64,000 bases of DNA, taken from NCBI RefSeq assembly GCF_900095135.1, contig NZ_LT605205.1:930001-994000 (forward strand), given 5' to 3'. This document shows, piece by piece, positions 1-7,488 of this stretch. The stretch is from Proteiniphilum saccharofermentans (GTDB lineage Bacteria > Bacteroidota > Bacteroidia > Bacteroidales > Dysgonomonadaceae). Under the pieces are notes generated by a model, which worked only from the letters and a program-made list of their open reading frames with translations, was not told the DNA's origin and searched no databases. Made by a program: the position numbers and the translations under genes. Each line of letters begins with the position of its first letter. Within the stretch, counting starts at the first letter, position 1.

Positions 1-1
1 T

Positions 2-418
2 GAATGTCTGGGTGCTAGGGTAGATAAAGCTGTACATAAGGAAATCGGTTGGTTTCCTGTAATGTGCACGCAAGAAAGTAAGCAGTTAGGGTGGTTTTAC
101 GAGTTGTTCAAAGACAATCCGACCGTTTTTCATTGGCATGGCGACAGGTTTGAAATACCGAAGGAAGGACTCAACCTGCTTTCATCCGACGCCAATACCA
201 ACCAGGCGTTTTATTACAGCGAAAATGTAATAGGTCTGCAATTTCACCTGGAGGTAACGGAAGAAACGGTCGGGTTAATATCGGAAAACTGTGCCGATGA
301 GCTCTGTGAAAACCCTTGGGTACAAACCAGAGAGCAGATAAAAACCGGAACAATGATCTATGCTGATAACTGCAATTGGATAATGGAAGGGATTTTGCAG
401 AATTTACTGGATGGATAG
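2..418 (+). CDS. Class I glutamine amidotransferase, C-terminal part (cut by window start)
   Basis: The frame is already open at base 2, so the gene begins outside the window and the ATG at 62 is internal. The visible part reads LGARV...KEIGWFPV, then FHWHGDRFEIP, then LQFHLEVT. This is the C-terminal half of a class I GATase of the GMP-synthase-like type. The His and Glu of LQFHLEV are the last two members of the Cys-His-Glu triad; the Cys lies upstream of the window. Such proteins release ammonia from glutamine or act as peptidases, and the substrate cannot be told from this piece. The stop is TAG at 416-418, and the same frame stays open behind it (next entry). Confidence 0.85.
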   Translation, partial: ECLGARVDKAVHKEIGWFPVMCTQESKQLGWFYELFKDNPTVFHWHGDRFEIPKEGLNLLSSDANTNQAFYYSENVIGLQFHLEVTEETVGLISENCADELCENPWVQTREQIKTGTMIYADNCNWIMEGILQNLLDG

Positions 419-679
419 TGTGAAAAGTTAGATTGCGTTTTCACTTATGATATCTATGAATTTTACGGGAATAAATTACAGGCAATAACTTCGTACTGTA
501 TTGCAGACAAAGCTAGGAAAGAATTACAACCGATCTTGTGTGAAATGGATTTACTTTGGATAAACGGTATTGATCCCGGGAAACACCATATGCAATTTGT
601 CAGACCTGTTACTTTTGCGACAGGAGACACCTGCCAATTTTGGTTTATGAGAAAGTTAAATAAAATGGAACCTGGTTAA
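419..679 (+). pseudogene. Remnant of an L-2-amino-thiazoline-4-carboxylic acid hydrolase-like protein
   Basis: Directly after the amidotransferase stop the same frame stays open for 86 codons, to TAA at 677-679. The translation has the layout of the C-terminus of the ATC hydrolase family: YCIADKARKELQPILCEMD, then RPVTFATGDTCQFWF, that is a Cys-rich helix, an Asp, and a 'TxAxGxxxCxF' ending. No start codon precedes the conserved part except internal ATGs (545, 590), and the N-terminal two thirds of the family are absent. I read it as a truncated remnant joined to the amidotransferase by a deletion. The family call is from recalled motif pattern only. A short real gene starting at 545 (44 aa) is the alternative. 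Confidence 0.45.
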
Positions 680-767
680 GGAGCCTGAAAGGACGAACAT
701 TCGTAAAGTCGGCCTTGTTTCATGTATGGAGCTTTCAATAAAGAAACTCTTTTAAAGACTGTTAATT

Positions 768-965
768 ATGGATGATTTAAGGTTTAAAGGAAAATGGAAC
801 GAGTTGAAAGGTCGCGCCAAACAAGAATGGGCTGATCTGACGGACGACGATCTTCTCTATGAAGAAGGCAAAGAAGATGAACTGTATGGAAAAATCCAAC
901 AAAAGACCGGCAAAGCCAAAGATGAAATACGCAACTGGTTTAATCAGCAATTGGACAAACTATAA
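768..965 (+). CDS. CsbD family stress-response protein
   Basis: This 65-residue, strongly charged protein opens with LRFKGKWNELKGRAKQEWADLTDDDL. That is the CsbD/YjbJ signature (K-G-x-W-x-x-x-K-G-x-x-K, then W/LTDDDL). It ends in a second short helix with GKIQQKTGKAKDEI. Members are small cytoplasmic helical proteins induced by general stress; no biochemical role is established. The length is normal for the family. The ATG at 768 is the only good start and has no clear Shine-Dalgarno sequence, as usual in this phylum. A hairpin terminator follows the stop, so it looks monocistronic. Confidence 0.9.
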   Translation: MDDLRFKGKWNELKGRAKQEWADLTDDDLLYEEGKEDELYGKIQQKTGKAKDEIRNWFNQQLDKL

Positions 966-983
966 GTCAGATACTTTACTGTG

Positions 984-1025
984 ATAAGGGTAGTTGTCAC
1001 CAGACAATTTCCCTTATTCTTTTAT
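984..1025 (+). terminator. Rho-independent terminator after the CsbD gene
   Basis: ATAAGGG (984-990) pairs with CCCTTAT (1011-1017). An inner TTGTC/GACAA helix closes an ACCA loop, and TTCTTTT follows. It lies 19 bases past the CsbD stop codon. Confidence 0.7.
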
Positions 1026-1080
1026 AAGACAAATTTTTACCATTGAAAAAATAATAACTATGACAACATATCAGGATTAT

Positions 1081-2388
1081 CACTAGTGTCCGGTTAAGCG
1101 AATAGCGATTTGCTTGTAGGATTGATGAACAAACGGTTTTGAGCGTTTTTTTTATTTTTCGATTTGAAAATATTTTTCATATTTGTCGTAAAAACGCCAG
1201 ATATGAATGTAGGGAAAACCGTATTTGCTCAATTAATGTCATTCTTCCCGGACTATGAGTTTAATAAATGTGTTACTAAATACAACGGCAACTATAAAGT
1301 GCGAAGCTTTACCTGCCGTGAACATTTCCATGTAATGAGTTTTGCCCAACTCACCTACAGGGAAAGTCTCAGGGATATCGAAGCCTGTTTGAAAGCACTT
1401 TCAAGTAAATTATACCATAGCGGTATAAAACAGGCAGTCTCAAAATCCACATTGGCAGAGGCTAATGAAAATCGTGACTGGCGCATTTATGCAGACTTTG
1501 CGCAAGTCCTGATAAAGGATGCGCGCAAGCTGTATAAAACAGACAACGATTTTTTACTTGACATTGACAACATGGCCTATGCCCTTGACAGCACAACGAT
1601 AGACCTTTGTCTCTCATTGTTCCCATGGGCGAAGTTCCGCAAAAAGAAAGCAGCCGTAAAGGCTCATGTCCTTTTGGATCTTCGGGGCTCTATCCCGACT
1701 ATTATTGAAATAACAGACGGGAGTGTGCACGATGTCAATATACTGGACCATATCACAATTGAACCCGGTGCCATCTATATCATGGATCGGGGATATCTTG
1801 ACCTGGACAGGCTCCATTCCATTCATTGCAAAGGTGCTTTTTTTATTACCCGGGCAAAGGGGAACACTGCGGTGAAGAGGGTTTATAGCCGGCCGGTCGA
1901 TAAAACCACGGGGCTCAGGTGTGATCAATCCGTAAGGTTTACAGTCTACAAATCGAAGAAAGAATATCCGGAACTGATTCGCAGGATAAAATCCTTGGAC
2001 CCCGATACCGGAAACACTTACGTATTCCTGACGAATAACTTTGAGTTAGACGCCTTGCTTATAACTCAGTTATACAAAGGACGCTGGAAGATTGAATTGT
2101 TTTTCAAATGGATAAAACAACATCTTCGAATTAAAAATTTTTACGGCACGAGCTACAATGCGGTATGTTGCCAGATATGGATTTCCGTCTGTGCATATCT
2201 TTTAGTAGCGATCGTAAAGAAGAGGCTCAATCTGGAGCATTCACTCTACAATTTATTACAGATTTTCAGCCTTACTCTTTTTGAAAAGATGCCTATAAAT
2301 GAACTATTTACAAAGAGCGATTACAATTTAACAAGTCCGAATGATAATAAACAATTGAATTTGTTTGATTTATAACCGGACACTAGTG
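1081..2388 (+). mobile_element. IS4-family insertion sequence (1308 bp) with 9-bp target duplication
   Basis: The terminal inverted repeats are CACTAGTGTCCGGTTA at the left end and its exact reverse complement at the right end (2373-2388). The direct repeat CAGGATTAT is present at 1072-1080 and 2389-2397. A 9-bp duplication fits the IS4 family. One transposase gene fills the element. The perfect ends and duplication indicate a recent, simple insertion. Confidence 0.93.
1203..2375 (+). CDS. IS4-family DDE transposase
   Basis: This is a transposase of about 390 residues with the N-terminal DUF4372-type segment (YKVRSFTCREHFHVMSFAQL) followed by an IS4 DDE core. The first Asp is in ALDSTTIDLCLS, the second in IMDRGYLDLDRL, and the Glu is in KIELFFKWIKQHLRIKNFYG. 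I chose ATG 1203 (MNVGKTVFAQLM), which matches where related transposases begin; an upstream in-frame ATG at 1164 would add an unlikely leader of 13 residues. The stop lies inside the right inverted repeat. The frame is intact, so the element may be active. It shares its layout with the island copy at 30350-31513, but the two sequences clearly differ. Confidence 0.92.
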   Translation: MNVGKTVFAQLMSFFPDYEFNKCVTKYNGNYKVRSFTCREHFHVMSFAQLTYRESLRDIEACLKALSSKLYHSGIKQAVSKSTLAEANENRDWRIYADFAQVLIKDARKLYKTDNDFLLDIDNMAYALDSTTIDLCLSLFPWAKFRKKKAAVKAHVLLDLRGSIPTIIEITDGSVHDVNILDHITIEPGAIYIMDRGYLDLDRLHSIHCKGAFFITRAKGNTAVKRVYSRPVDKTTGLRCDQSVRFTVYKSKKEYPELIRRIKSLDPDTGNTYVFLTNNFELDALLITQLYKGRWKIELFFKWIKQHLRIKNFYGTSYNAVCCQIWISVCAYLLVAIVKKRLNLEHSLYNLLQIFSLTLFEKMPINELFTKSDYNLTSPNDNKQLNLFDL

Positions 2389-2714
2389 CAGGATTATAAA
2401 TCATGTATTGATGCTTGTCTTGCCTGCGCAAGCGCGTGTAATTATTGTGCTTCTTCATGTACGAAAGAAGAAGATGTGAAAATGATGGCAAAATGTATCC
2501 AAACGGATATGGAATGTGCTGCTATATGTTACGCTGCCGCCCAATTGATGAGCCTGGGCAGCGAAAAATCGAAAGAAATATGCAGGTTATGCACCGAAAT
2601 ATGCGACCAATGCGCCGATGAATGTGAAAAACATTCGCACGATCACTGTCGGGAATGTGCGGAAGCTTGCAGGAAGTGTGCCGATGAATGTCGGAAAATG
2701 GTAGGATCCCATTA

Positions 2715-2803
2715 TTAATTCTGTGATCGAAAATCTGTAGGGGAGAATCCGGCTATCTTTTTGAACATCCGGCTGAAATGGTGCGGATACTTGAATCCCA
2801 ATA
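2715..2803 (-). pseudogene. 3' fragment of an AraC-family regulator
   Basis: On the minus strand about 28 codons read LGFKYPHHFSRMFKKIAGFSPTDFR. This is the second helix-turn-helix of an AraC/XylS protein and nearly the same as the end of the intact AraC gene at 5275-6189. No other AraC sequence precedes it; the upstream frame reads non-AraC residues. It is probably a duplicated or left-behind gene end, not a functional protein. Confidence 0.75.
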
Positions 2804-2831
2804 AAATTTTGTTTCTATTCTGAATTTTAGA

Positions 2832-2863
2832 CCCAATACTTCGATTATAATCGAAGTATTGGG
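2832..2863. repeat. Perfect 32-bp palindrome
   Basis: CCCAATACTTCGATTA is followed directly by its exact reverse complement, with no loop and no T-run. It sits just upstream (minus-strand sense) of the AraC fragment. It is flanked by two near copies of TCTGAATTTTAG (around 2818 and 2881), so it may be the core of a small decayed repeat element. Confidence 0.85.
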
Positions 2864-3029
2864 CTGATTTTTCGGTTATGATCTGAATTTTTAGCCTGAT
2901 CAAAGTATCGAGGTATCAAAAACATCTGAATCTGAAGCAATATAAACAAGAATGATTACATTATTTGCCCATATGATAGGATTGGAGGTACTTCTTTTTA
3001 AAAAAATCATAGGAGAAATAGATTAAAAA

Positions 3030-3069
3030 TTTGTTCATTTAAAATAATGTTCGTAATTTTACGAACATT
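3030..3069 (+). promoter_or_regulatory. ars promoter with overlapping ArsR-type operator
   Basis: A Bacteroidota-type promoter reads TTTG (3030-3033), 20 bases, then TAATTTTA (3054-3061). An inverted repeat covers the -7 element: AATGTTCGTAA (3046-3056), TT, TTACGAACATT (3059-3069). This is the arrangement expected for an ArsR repressor blocking its own promoter, released by As(III)/Sb(III). The transcript would have a leader of about 215 nt before arsR. Confidence 0.7.
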
Positions 3070-3202
3070 ATTGTTAAGCAAGAGCAGAGTAACAGACGAC
3101 AAACCGAAATCAAAGGACAAACTTGTTTGGATTTTGATGAGCTGAGAAGGAAGATGGCAAAGTCAAATTTATTTATCTTGCCGAACGCAGAATTGAAAAT
3201 CG

Positions 3203-3250
3203 AGGAGCGAAGGCGACTCAATTACCAATTAAGGAGCGAAGGCGACTCAA
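3203..3250 (+). repeat. 19-bp direct repeat in the arsR leader
   Basis: AGGAGCGAAGGCGACTCAA occurs at 3203-3221 and again at 3232-3250 (period 29). Both copies lie between the predicted ars transcription start and the arsR start codon. Function unknown. Confidence 0.85.
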
Positions 3251-3284
3251 AACGACTAATGTAATTGAACAATTTAATGTAATT

Positions 3285-3611
3285 TTGAATATGAAGATCA
3301 ATAATAATATCGAAGAACAGGAAATTGTTGCCCGTTTTGCCAAGGCAATGGGGCATCCTACCCGGATTGCGATATTGCTATTTTTAGCATCACAGGAAAG
3401 TTGTTTTTTTGGTGATATTCACGATGAACTTCCGATAGCAAAAGCTACCGTATCTCAGCATCTGAAAGAACTCAAGGAAGCAGGTCTAATTCAGGGAGAG
3501 ATAGAAACCCCCAAAGTGAGGTATTGCATCAACAAAGAGAACTGGGTAATAGCCAGTAAGCTGTTCGCAAACCTTTTTAGTGTATATGCCACAAAAGATG
3601 TATGCTGTTAA
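3285..3611 (+). CDS. arsR: ArsR/SmtB-family metalloregulator
   Basis: This 108-residue winged-helix repressor has the ArsR recognition helix [21 protein letters not shown], preceded by [13 protein letters not shown]. Cysteines stand in ESCFFGDI, near the alpha-3 site used for As(III) in classical ArsR, and as a terminal Cys-Cys pair (DVCC), so thiol-based arsenite sensing is likely although the exact ELCVCDL box is not conserved. It is the first gene of arsR-arsC-acr3, with an operator-like palindrome over its promoter and a second one just after its stop. The first ATG is at 3285; ATG 3291 (MKINNN) is an equally possible start. Confidence 0.92.
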   Translation: MNMKINNNIEEQEIVARFAKAMGHPTRIAILLFLASQESCFFGDIHDELPIAKATVSQHLKELKEAGLIQGEIETPKVRYCINKENWVIASKLFANLFSVYATKDVCC

Positions 3612-3634
3612 TGGCATATATTTTTTTATAATTA

Positions 3635-3657
3635 TGTTCGTTGTTTGGCGAACAACG
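3635..3657. promoter_or_regulatory. Second ArsR-type inverted repeat between arsR and arsC
   Basis: TGTTCG (3635-3640) and CGAACA (3649-3654) repeat the half-sites of the upstream operator. The nested CGTTGTT/AACAACG (3639-3645/3651-3657) would also form a hairpin. It may give arsC-acr3 a second regulated promoter or act as an attenuating hairpin. Confidence 0.55.
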
Positions 3658-3788
3658 ATTGATGATAATTGTATGGAAATAAAAATATTCGATACAGAAT
3701 GCTCAAGGTATGAATGAAACTCAGAAAGTCATAAGCAAATAGGGTAGTACAATTATATTTCTTGCTTTAATTGAAAAACAAATAACAA

Positions 3789-4223
3789 ATGAAAATATTA
3801 ATTCTTTGCACCGGTAATAGTTGCAGAAGCCAGATGGCTCACGGATTTTTACAATCTTTTGATGATATGTTAGAAGTCTTTTCTGCCGGAACAAGACCTG
3901 CGGAAAAAGTTAATTCAATGGCCGTTCAGGTTATGTCTGAAATAGGTATAAATATCACTAACCACATTCCGCGTAGTATTGAGAAGTATAAAGACCAGGA
4001 ATGGGATTATGTAATAACGGTATGTGATAGCGCAAAAGAGAGTTGTCCGGTATTTTCCGGTAAGGTAAAACATCGTTTACATATTGGATTTGATGATCCT
4101 TCCGAAGTTACCGGGACCCCCGAGTTTATTAAAAACGAATTTCTACGGGTTAGGGATGAGATAAAAATGCGTTTTCAGGAATTATATATGAATCAGATTA
4201 AGCCGGAGTTATCCCGCGGATAG
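3789..4223 (+). CDS. arsC: Arsenate reductase, LMW-phosphatase type
   Basis: This 144-residue protein starts with MKILILCTGNSCRSQMAHGF. The P-loop CxGNSCRSQMA, with its nucleophilic Cys and Arg, marks the low-molecular-weight phosphatase fold. The second redox pair is in TVCDSAKESCPVF, as in thioredoxin-coupled ArsC of the Staphylococcus type. It reduces As(V) to As(III) in the cytoplasm, which the adjacent Acr3 then exports. Its stop overlaps the beginning of the acr3 reading region, so the two are co-translated or nearly so. Confidence 0.95.
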   Translation: MKILILCTGNSCRSQMAHGFLQSFDDMLEVFSAGTRPAEKVNSMAVQVMSEIGINITNHIPRSIEKYKDQEWDYVITVCDSAKESCPVFSGKVKHRLHIGFDDPSEVTGTPEFIKNEFLRVRDEIKMRFQELYMNQIKPELSRG

Positions 4224-4226
4224 TTG

Positions 4227-5282
4227 ATGATTATTGGAATGGAAAAGAAACAGGGGATAAGTGCTTTTGAAAAGTACCTCACCATATGGGTGGCTATTTG
4301 TATTGTCGTAGGTATTGCTATAGGACAATGGTTTCCGGTCATCCCGGAAACGTTGAGTAAGTTTGAATATGCCAATGTATCAATTCCTGTAGCTGTTTTG
4401 ATATGGTTAATGATATTTCCAATGATGCTCAAAGTCGACTTTCAGAGTGTCAGAGATGTGGGTAAACGGCCGAAAGGAATAATTATCACCTGTATTACCA
4501 ACTGGTTGATTAAGCCTTTTACGATGTTTGGGATTGCCTATTTATTCTTTTTTGTATTGTTTAAAGCATTCATCCCGTCGGAATTGGCAGAAGATTATTT
4601 GGCTGGGGCAGTATTGCTTGGTGCTGCGCCTTGCACGGCAATGGTATTTGTATGGAGTTATCTCACCAAAGGAAATGCAGCCTATACACTTGTACAGGTG
4701 GCTGTAAACGATTTGATCATACTTGTGGCATTTGTACCTGTTGTGGCGTTTTTGCTGGGGATGGGTGGAATTTTCATACCCTGGAATACATTAATAATTT
4801 CAGTATTTCTCTTTGTTGTAATACCGCTTGTGGCGGGTGTTATCACCCGTATTACAGTGATAAAGAAAAAAGGGATGGAATACTTCAATAACGTTTTTAT
4901 AAATAAGTTCAACAACCTCACAATTGGTGGACTTTTGCTTATGCTGATAATTCTTTTTTCTTTTCAGGGAGAAACCATATTAAATAATCCCCTGCATATT
5001 TTACTGATAGCCATTCCATTGATAATACAAACCGTTTTCATCTTCTTCGTGGCATATGGATGGGCAAAATGGTGGAAACTTCCGCATGACATTGCTGCCC
5101 CTGCAGGAATGATTGGGGCAAGCAATTTTTTTGAACTGGCTGTGGCTGTTGCCATTTCACTTTTCGGATTACAGTCAGGCGCAGCGCTGGCAACGGTTGT
5201 CGGAGTATTAGTAGAAGTTCCTGTTATGCTTATGCTTGTCAGAATAGCTAACAATACGCGAGAGTGGTTTAAAGCTACATAG
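4227..5282 (+). CDS. acr3: Arsenite efflux permease, ACR3 family
   Basis: This is an integral inner-membrane protein of about 351 residues with ten hydrophobic segments. The ACR3 hallmarks are visible: KRPKGIIITCITNWLIKPFTM, LGAAPCTAMVFVWSYLTKGN (the conserved Cys of helix 4), and the late GASNFFELAVAVAISLFG with its conserved Glu. It exports As(III) driven by proton motive force. It follows arsC with a 3-base gap. Possible starts are TTG 4224, ATG 4227 and ATG 4239 (MEKKQG); the last matches many homologues. The 3' end overlaps the convergent AraC gene by 8 bases, leaving no room for a terminator. Confidence 0.95.
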   Translation: MIIGMEKKQGISAFEKYLTIWVAICIVVGIAIGQWFPVIPETLSKFEYANVSIPVAVLIWLMIFPMMLKVDFQSVRDVGKRPKGIIITCITNWLIKPFTMFGIAYLFFFVLFKAFIPSELAEDYLAGAVLLGAAPCTAMVFVWSYLTKGNAAYTLVQVAVNDLIILVAFVPVVAFLLGMGGIFIPWNTLIISVFLFVVIPLVAGVITRITVIKKKGMEYFNNVFINKFNNLTIGGLLLMLIILFSFQGETILNNPLHILLIAIPLIIQTVFIFFVAYGWAKWWKLPHDIAAPAGMIGASNFFELAVAVAISLFGLQSGAALATVVGVLVEVPVMLMLVRIANNTREWFKAT

Positions 5283-6189
5283 CCTGGCTTATCGCTCTAT
5301 ACTCACTTGGAGAAATACCTGCTGATTTTTTGAACATGCGACTGAAATGCTGCGGGTATTTAAACCCCAATTCATAAGCAATCTCGTTGATAGTTTTGTC
5401 ACTATCGAAAAGTTTGTCTTTGGCAACGTCAATGATTTTGGCCTGAATGTATTCCTGCGCAGATTTTCCTGTTTCTTTCCTGATTAAATCACCAAAATAA
5501 TTAGCTGACAGGTTGAGTTTGTCAGCGCAGTAAGCGACAGAAGGCAAACCTGTTTCTACGGGGTTATCTGATAAAAAATAACTGTCCAATAAGTTTTCAA
5601 ATCTTTCCAGAATACCTTTATTGACATCCTCTCGGGTGATAAACTGGCGGTCATAAAAACGTTCGCAGTAATTGAGGAAAAGCTCGATACCGGAAGCAAT
5701 CAATGTCTTGCTATGCTTGTCAACCGAATGTTGCAGTTCATCTTCTATTTTAGAAAACAAATCCAACACCAAATGACGTTCTTTTGCCGACAAATGCAAA
5801 GCTTCGTTAGTGTTGTAGCTGAAAAAGGTATAATCGTTCATACGCCCGGCAAGAGATGTGCCACGTATCAGGTCGGGATGGAAAACCAGTGCATGTCCCA
5901 TAGGTTGGTAGTAATCCGTTTTATTTTCAACGTCTATAAATTGTCCGGGCGAAATAAAAACCAATGTTCCTTCCTGATAATCGTAATAATGGCGTCCGTA
6001 TTTCAAATCACCACAATCAACCTCTTTCAGGAAGATGCAATAAATTCCGAAATTCATTTTATGTCCCGTCCTTTCCTTTGCTTTTGAGAAATCAATCACA
6101 CTCACTAATGGATGTAACGTTTCAAGATTGTTAAAAGCATTGTACTCGCTAATTGTATCAAAATTGAGAACCTTTTCCATTGCCGTCAT
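5275..6189 (-). CDS. AraC-family transcriptional regulator
   Basis: This 304-residue protein has an N-terminal cupin-like sensing half and a C-terminal pair of helix-turn-helices. The latter is visible as LSANYFGDLIRKETGKSAQEYI and INEIAYELGFKYPQHFSRMFKKSAGISPSEYR. It is read away from the exported hydrolase cluster that begins at 6395, which makes that cluster its most likely target. Its 3' end overlaps acr3 tail to tail. No ligand can be inferred. The fragment at 2715-2803 is a close copy of its end. Confidence 0.9.
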   Translation of the reverse strand: MTAMEKVLNFDTISEYNAFNNLETLHPLVSVIDFSKAKERTGHKMNFGIYCIFLKEVDCGDLKYGRHYYDYQEGTLVFISPGQFIDVENKTDYYQPMGHALVFHPDLIRGTSLAGRMNDYTFFSYNTNEALHLSAKERHLVLDLFSKIEDELQHSVDKHSKTLIASGIELFLNYCERFYDRQFITREDVNKGILERFENLLDSYFLSDNPVETGLPSVAYCADKLNLSANYFGDLIRKETGKSAQEYIQAKIIDVAKDKLFDSDKTINEIAYELGFKYPQHFSRMFKKSAGISPSEYRAISQAM

Positions 6190-6394
6190 AATTTATTAGC
6201 GCAAATTTAATCATTCCGATAGACACTCTGCTACTTTTATGTGATAATCAGTAATATTGGTAGAATAAACAGTAATATATATACGATTATAATATGCTAA
6301 AGCCCGAAATTTGTGATTGATAAAAAGGCAAAAATTAATCATTCTGTTATTATCCATATAAAGAGATTAGTGTCCGGTAAAATTAAAAATAGAT

Positions 6395-7465
6395 ATGAAG
6401 AAATTATTATTCGTTAGTGCATTATATTTATTCACCATTGCATCTAATATGGGTGCTCAAACAATAAAGAAACAGAAGCCTTTAGTTATTGAACAGCAGG
6501 GAAGTTTTGCCGTGGGCGGTAGTGTAATCACCAATCCCGGTACATTCGATCCGATCACGCGAACCCCGGAGGGGCAGACTTTCCACGGAGATCATGCATA
6601 TATCACTTATCAAATCCCTGTTAAAGCCCGCAAACTGCCTTTAGTGTTCTGGCACGGTATAGGACAATTCTCGAAAACATGGGAGACAACCCCCGACGGA
6701 CGGGAGGGATTTCAGAATATATTCCTGCGCCGGGGTTTTGGTGTATATCTTATTACCCAACCACGACGAGGCAATGCCGGGCGCAGTACCGTACCGGTTA
6801 CTATAAATCCGGTTCCCGATGAGCAGGAATGGTTCAGCACATTTCGTTTGGGGGTATGGCCTGACTTTTTCGACGGGGTACAATTCGACAGGAGTGAAAA
6901 AACACTCAACCAGTATTTCCGGCAAATGACCCCAAATATGGGAGCATTTGATACGGAAGTAATCACTGATGCCATTCCTGGACTTTTCGACAAAATAGGT
7001 AAGGGTGTTCTTGTTACACATTCCCATTCGGGAGGGTTCGGGTGGCTGACCGCTATGGATAATCCCAATGTAAAAGCTATCGCATCTTATGAACCCGGAA
7101 GCGGGTTTGTATTCCCCGAGGGTGAAGTACCCGACCCCATACCCGGTTCGTCGGGAGCACTCACAGCCAATAGTGTGTCGATGGAGGACTTTATGAAACT
7201 TACTAAAATTCCAATCATCATATACTATGGCGATTTTATTCCTGAAAAGCAAATAGAAAACCCGGGTATCGACGGTTGGCGCACCCGTCTGGAAATGGCA
7301 AGAAAGTGGAGAGACGTTGTAAATAAATACGGTGGGGATGTAACAGTGGTACATCTGCCTGAGATCGGGATTAAAGGCAATACCCATTTCCCGTTTTCAG
7401 ACCTGAATAATATCGAAATAGCCGATTTGTTATCAGAGTGGTTGAAAGAAAAACGACTGGATTAG
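6395..7465 (+). CDS. Exported alpha/beta hydrolase
   Basis: This 356-residue protein has a clear signal peptide (MKKLLFVSALYLFTIASNMGAQ, cut near residue 21). The hydrolase fold shows LPLVFWHGIGQFSKTWE (strand with HG oxyanion), the Arg-rich LITQPRRGNAGRS, and the nucleophile elbow LVTHSHSGGFGW with Ser in HSG. A late NTHFPFSDLNN supplies the His. Substrate unknown; esterase or lipase-like activity in the periplasm is inferred. It is first in a four-gene run read away from the AraC gene. An IS-end-like sequence (TAGTGTCCGGT) lies about 25 bases upstream. Confidence 0.85.
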   Translation: MKKLLFVSALYLFTIASNMGAQTIKKQKPLVIEQQGSFAVGGSVITNPGTFDPITRTPEGQTFHGDHAYITYQIPVKARKLPLVFWHGIGQFSKTWETTPDGREGFQNIFLRRGFGVYLITQPRRGNAGRSTVPVTINPVPDEQEWFSTFRLGVWPDFFDGVQFDRSEKTLNQYFRQMTPNMGAFDTEVITDAIPGLFDKIGKGVLVTHSHSGGFGWLTAMDNPNVKAIASYEPGSGFVFPEGEVPDPIPGSSGALTANSVSMEDFMKLTKIPIIIYYGDFIPEKQIENPGIDGWRTRLEMARKWRDVVNKYGGDVTVVHLPEIGIKGNTHFPFSDLNNIEIADLLSEWLKEKRLD

Positions 7466-7488
7466 GAAACAGGTTCAAAACAAAGAAC

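Larger units (their letters stand above)
1060..2718 (+). pseudogene. Four-helix bundle copper-binding protein (Csp type), split by an IS
   Basis: ATG at 1060 reads MTTYQDY and is then broken at 1081 by the IS. After the IS the frame resumes at 2389 with QDYKSCIDACLACASACNYC and runs to 2718. Removing the IS and one 9-bp duplication gives a continuous protein of about 117 residues. It is full of CxxxC, CxxC and CxxxxC spacings, with His residues near the end (HSHDHCRECAEAC), as in Csp-type copper-storage four-helix bundle proteins (DUF326). Only seven codons are cut off. A GTG (2386-2388) formed by the IS inverted repeat is in frame directly before the downstream part, and a TTG lies at 2365, so a nearly full protein might still be made. 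A role in Cu(I) storage is inferred from the family. Confidence 0.75.
2719..3284. other. Gene-poor stretch between the copper protein and arsR
   Basis: No intact gene was found here. It holds the AraC fragment, a perfect 32-bp palindrome (2832-2863), the ars promoter with its overlapping operator (3030-3069), and a 19-bp direct repeat (3203-3250). The predicted arsR leader (about 3068-3284) contains a 36-codon open frame from ATG 3154 to TAA ([15 protein letters not shown]...) without recognisable homology. Confidence 0.6.

Noticed and set aside
2715-2903. 62-residue minus-strand frame as an intact small regulator
   Set aside because: Only the last 28 residues are AraC-like; the beginning runs through the palindrome and has no sense.
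3047-3264. Leader peptide genes upstream of arsR
   Set aside because: Two overlapping short frames exist, but neither has a recognisable ribosome site or homology; kept only as a note.
4631-5254. Open frames on both strands inside acr3
   Set aside because: They are shadows of the membrane protein gene and show no family features.
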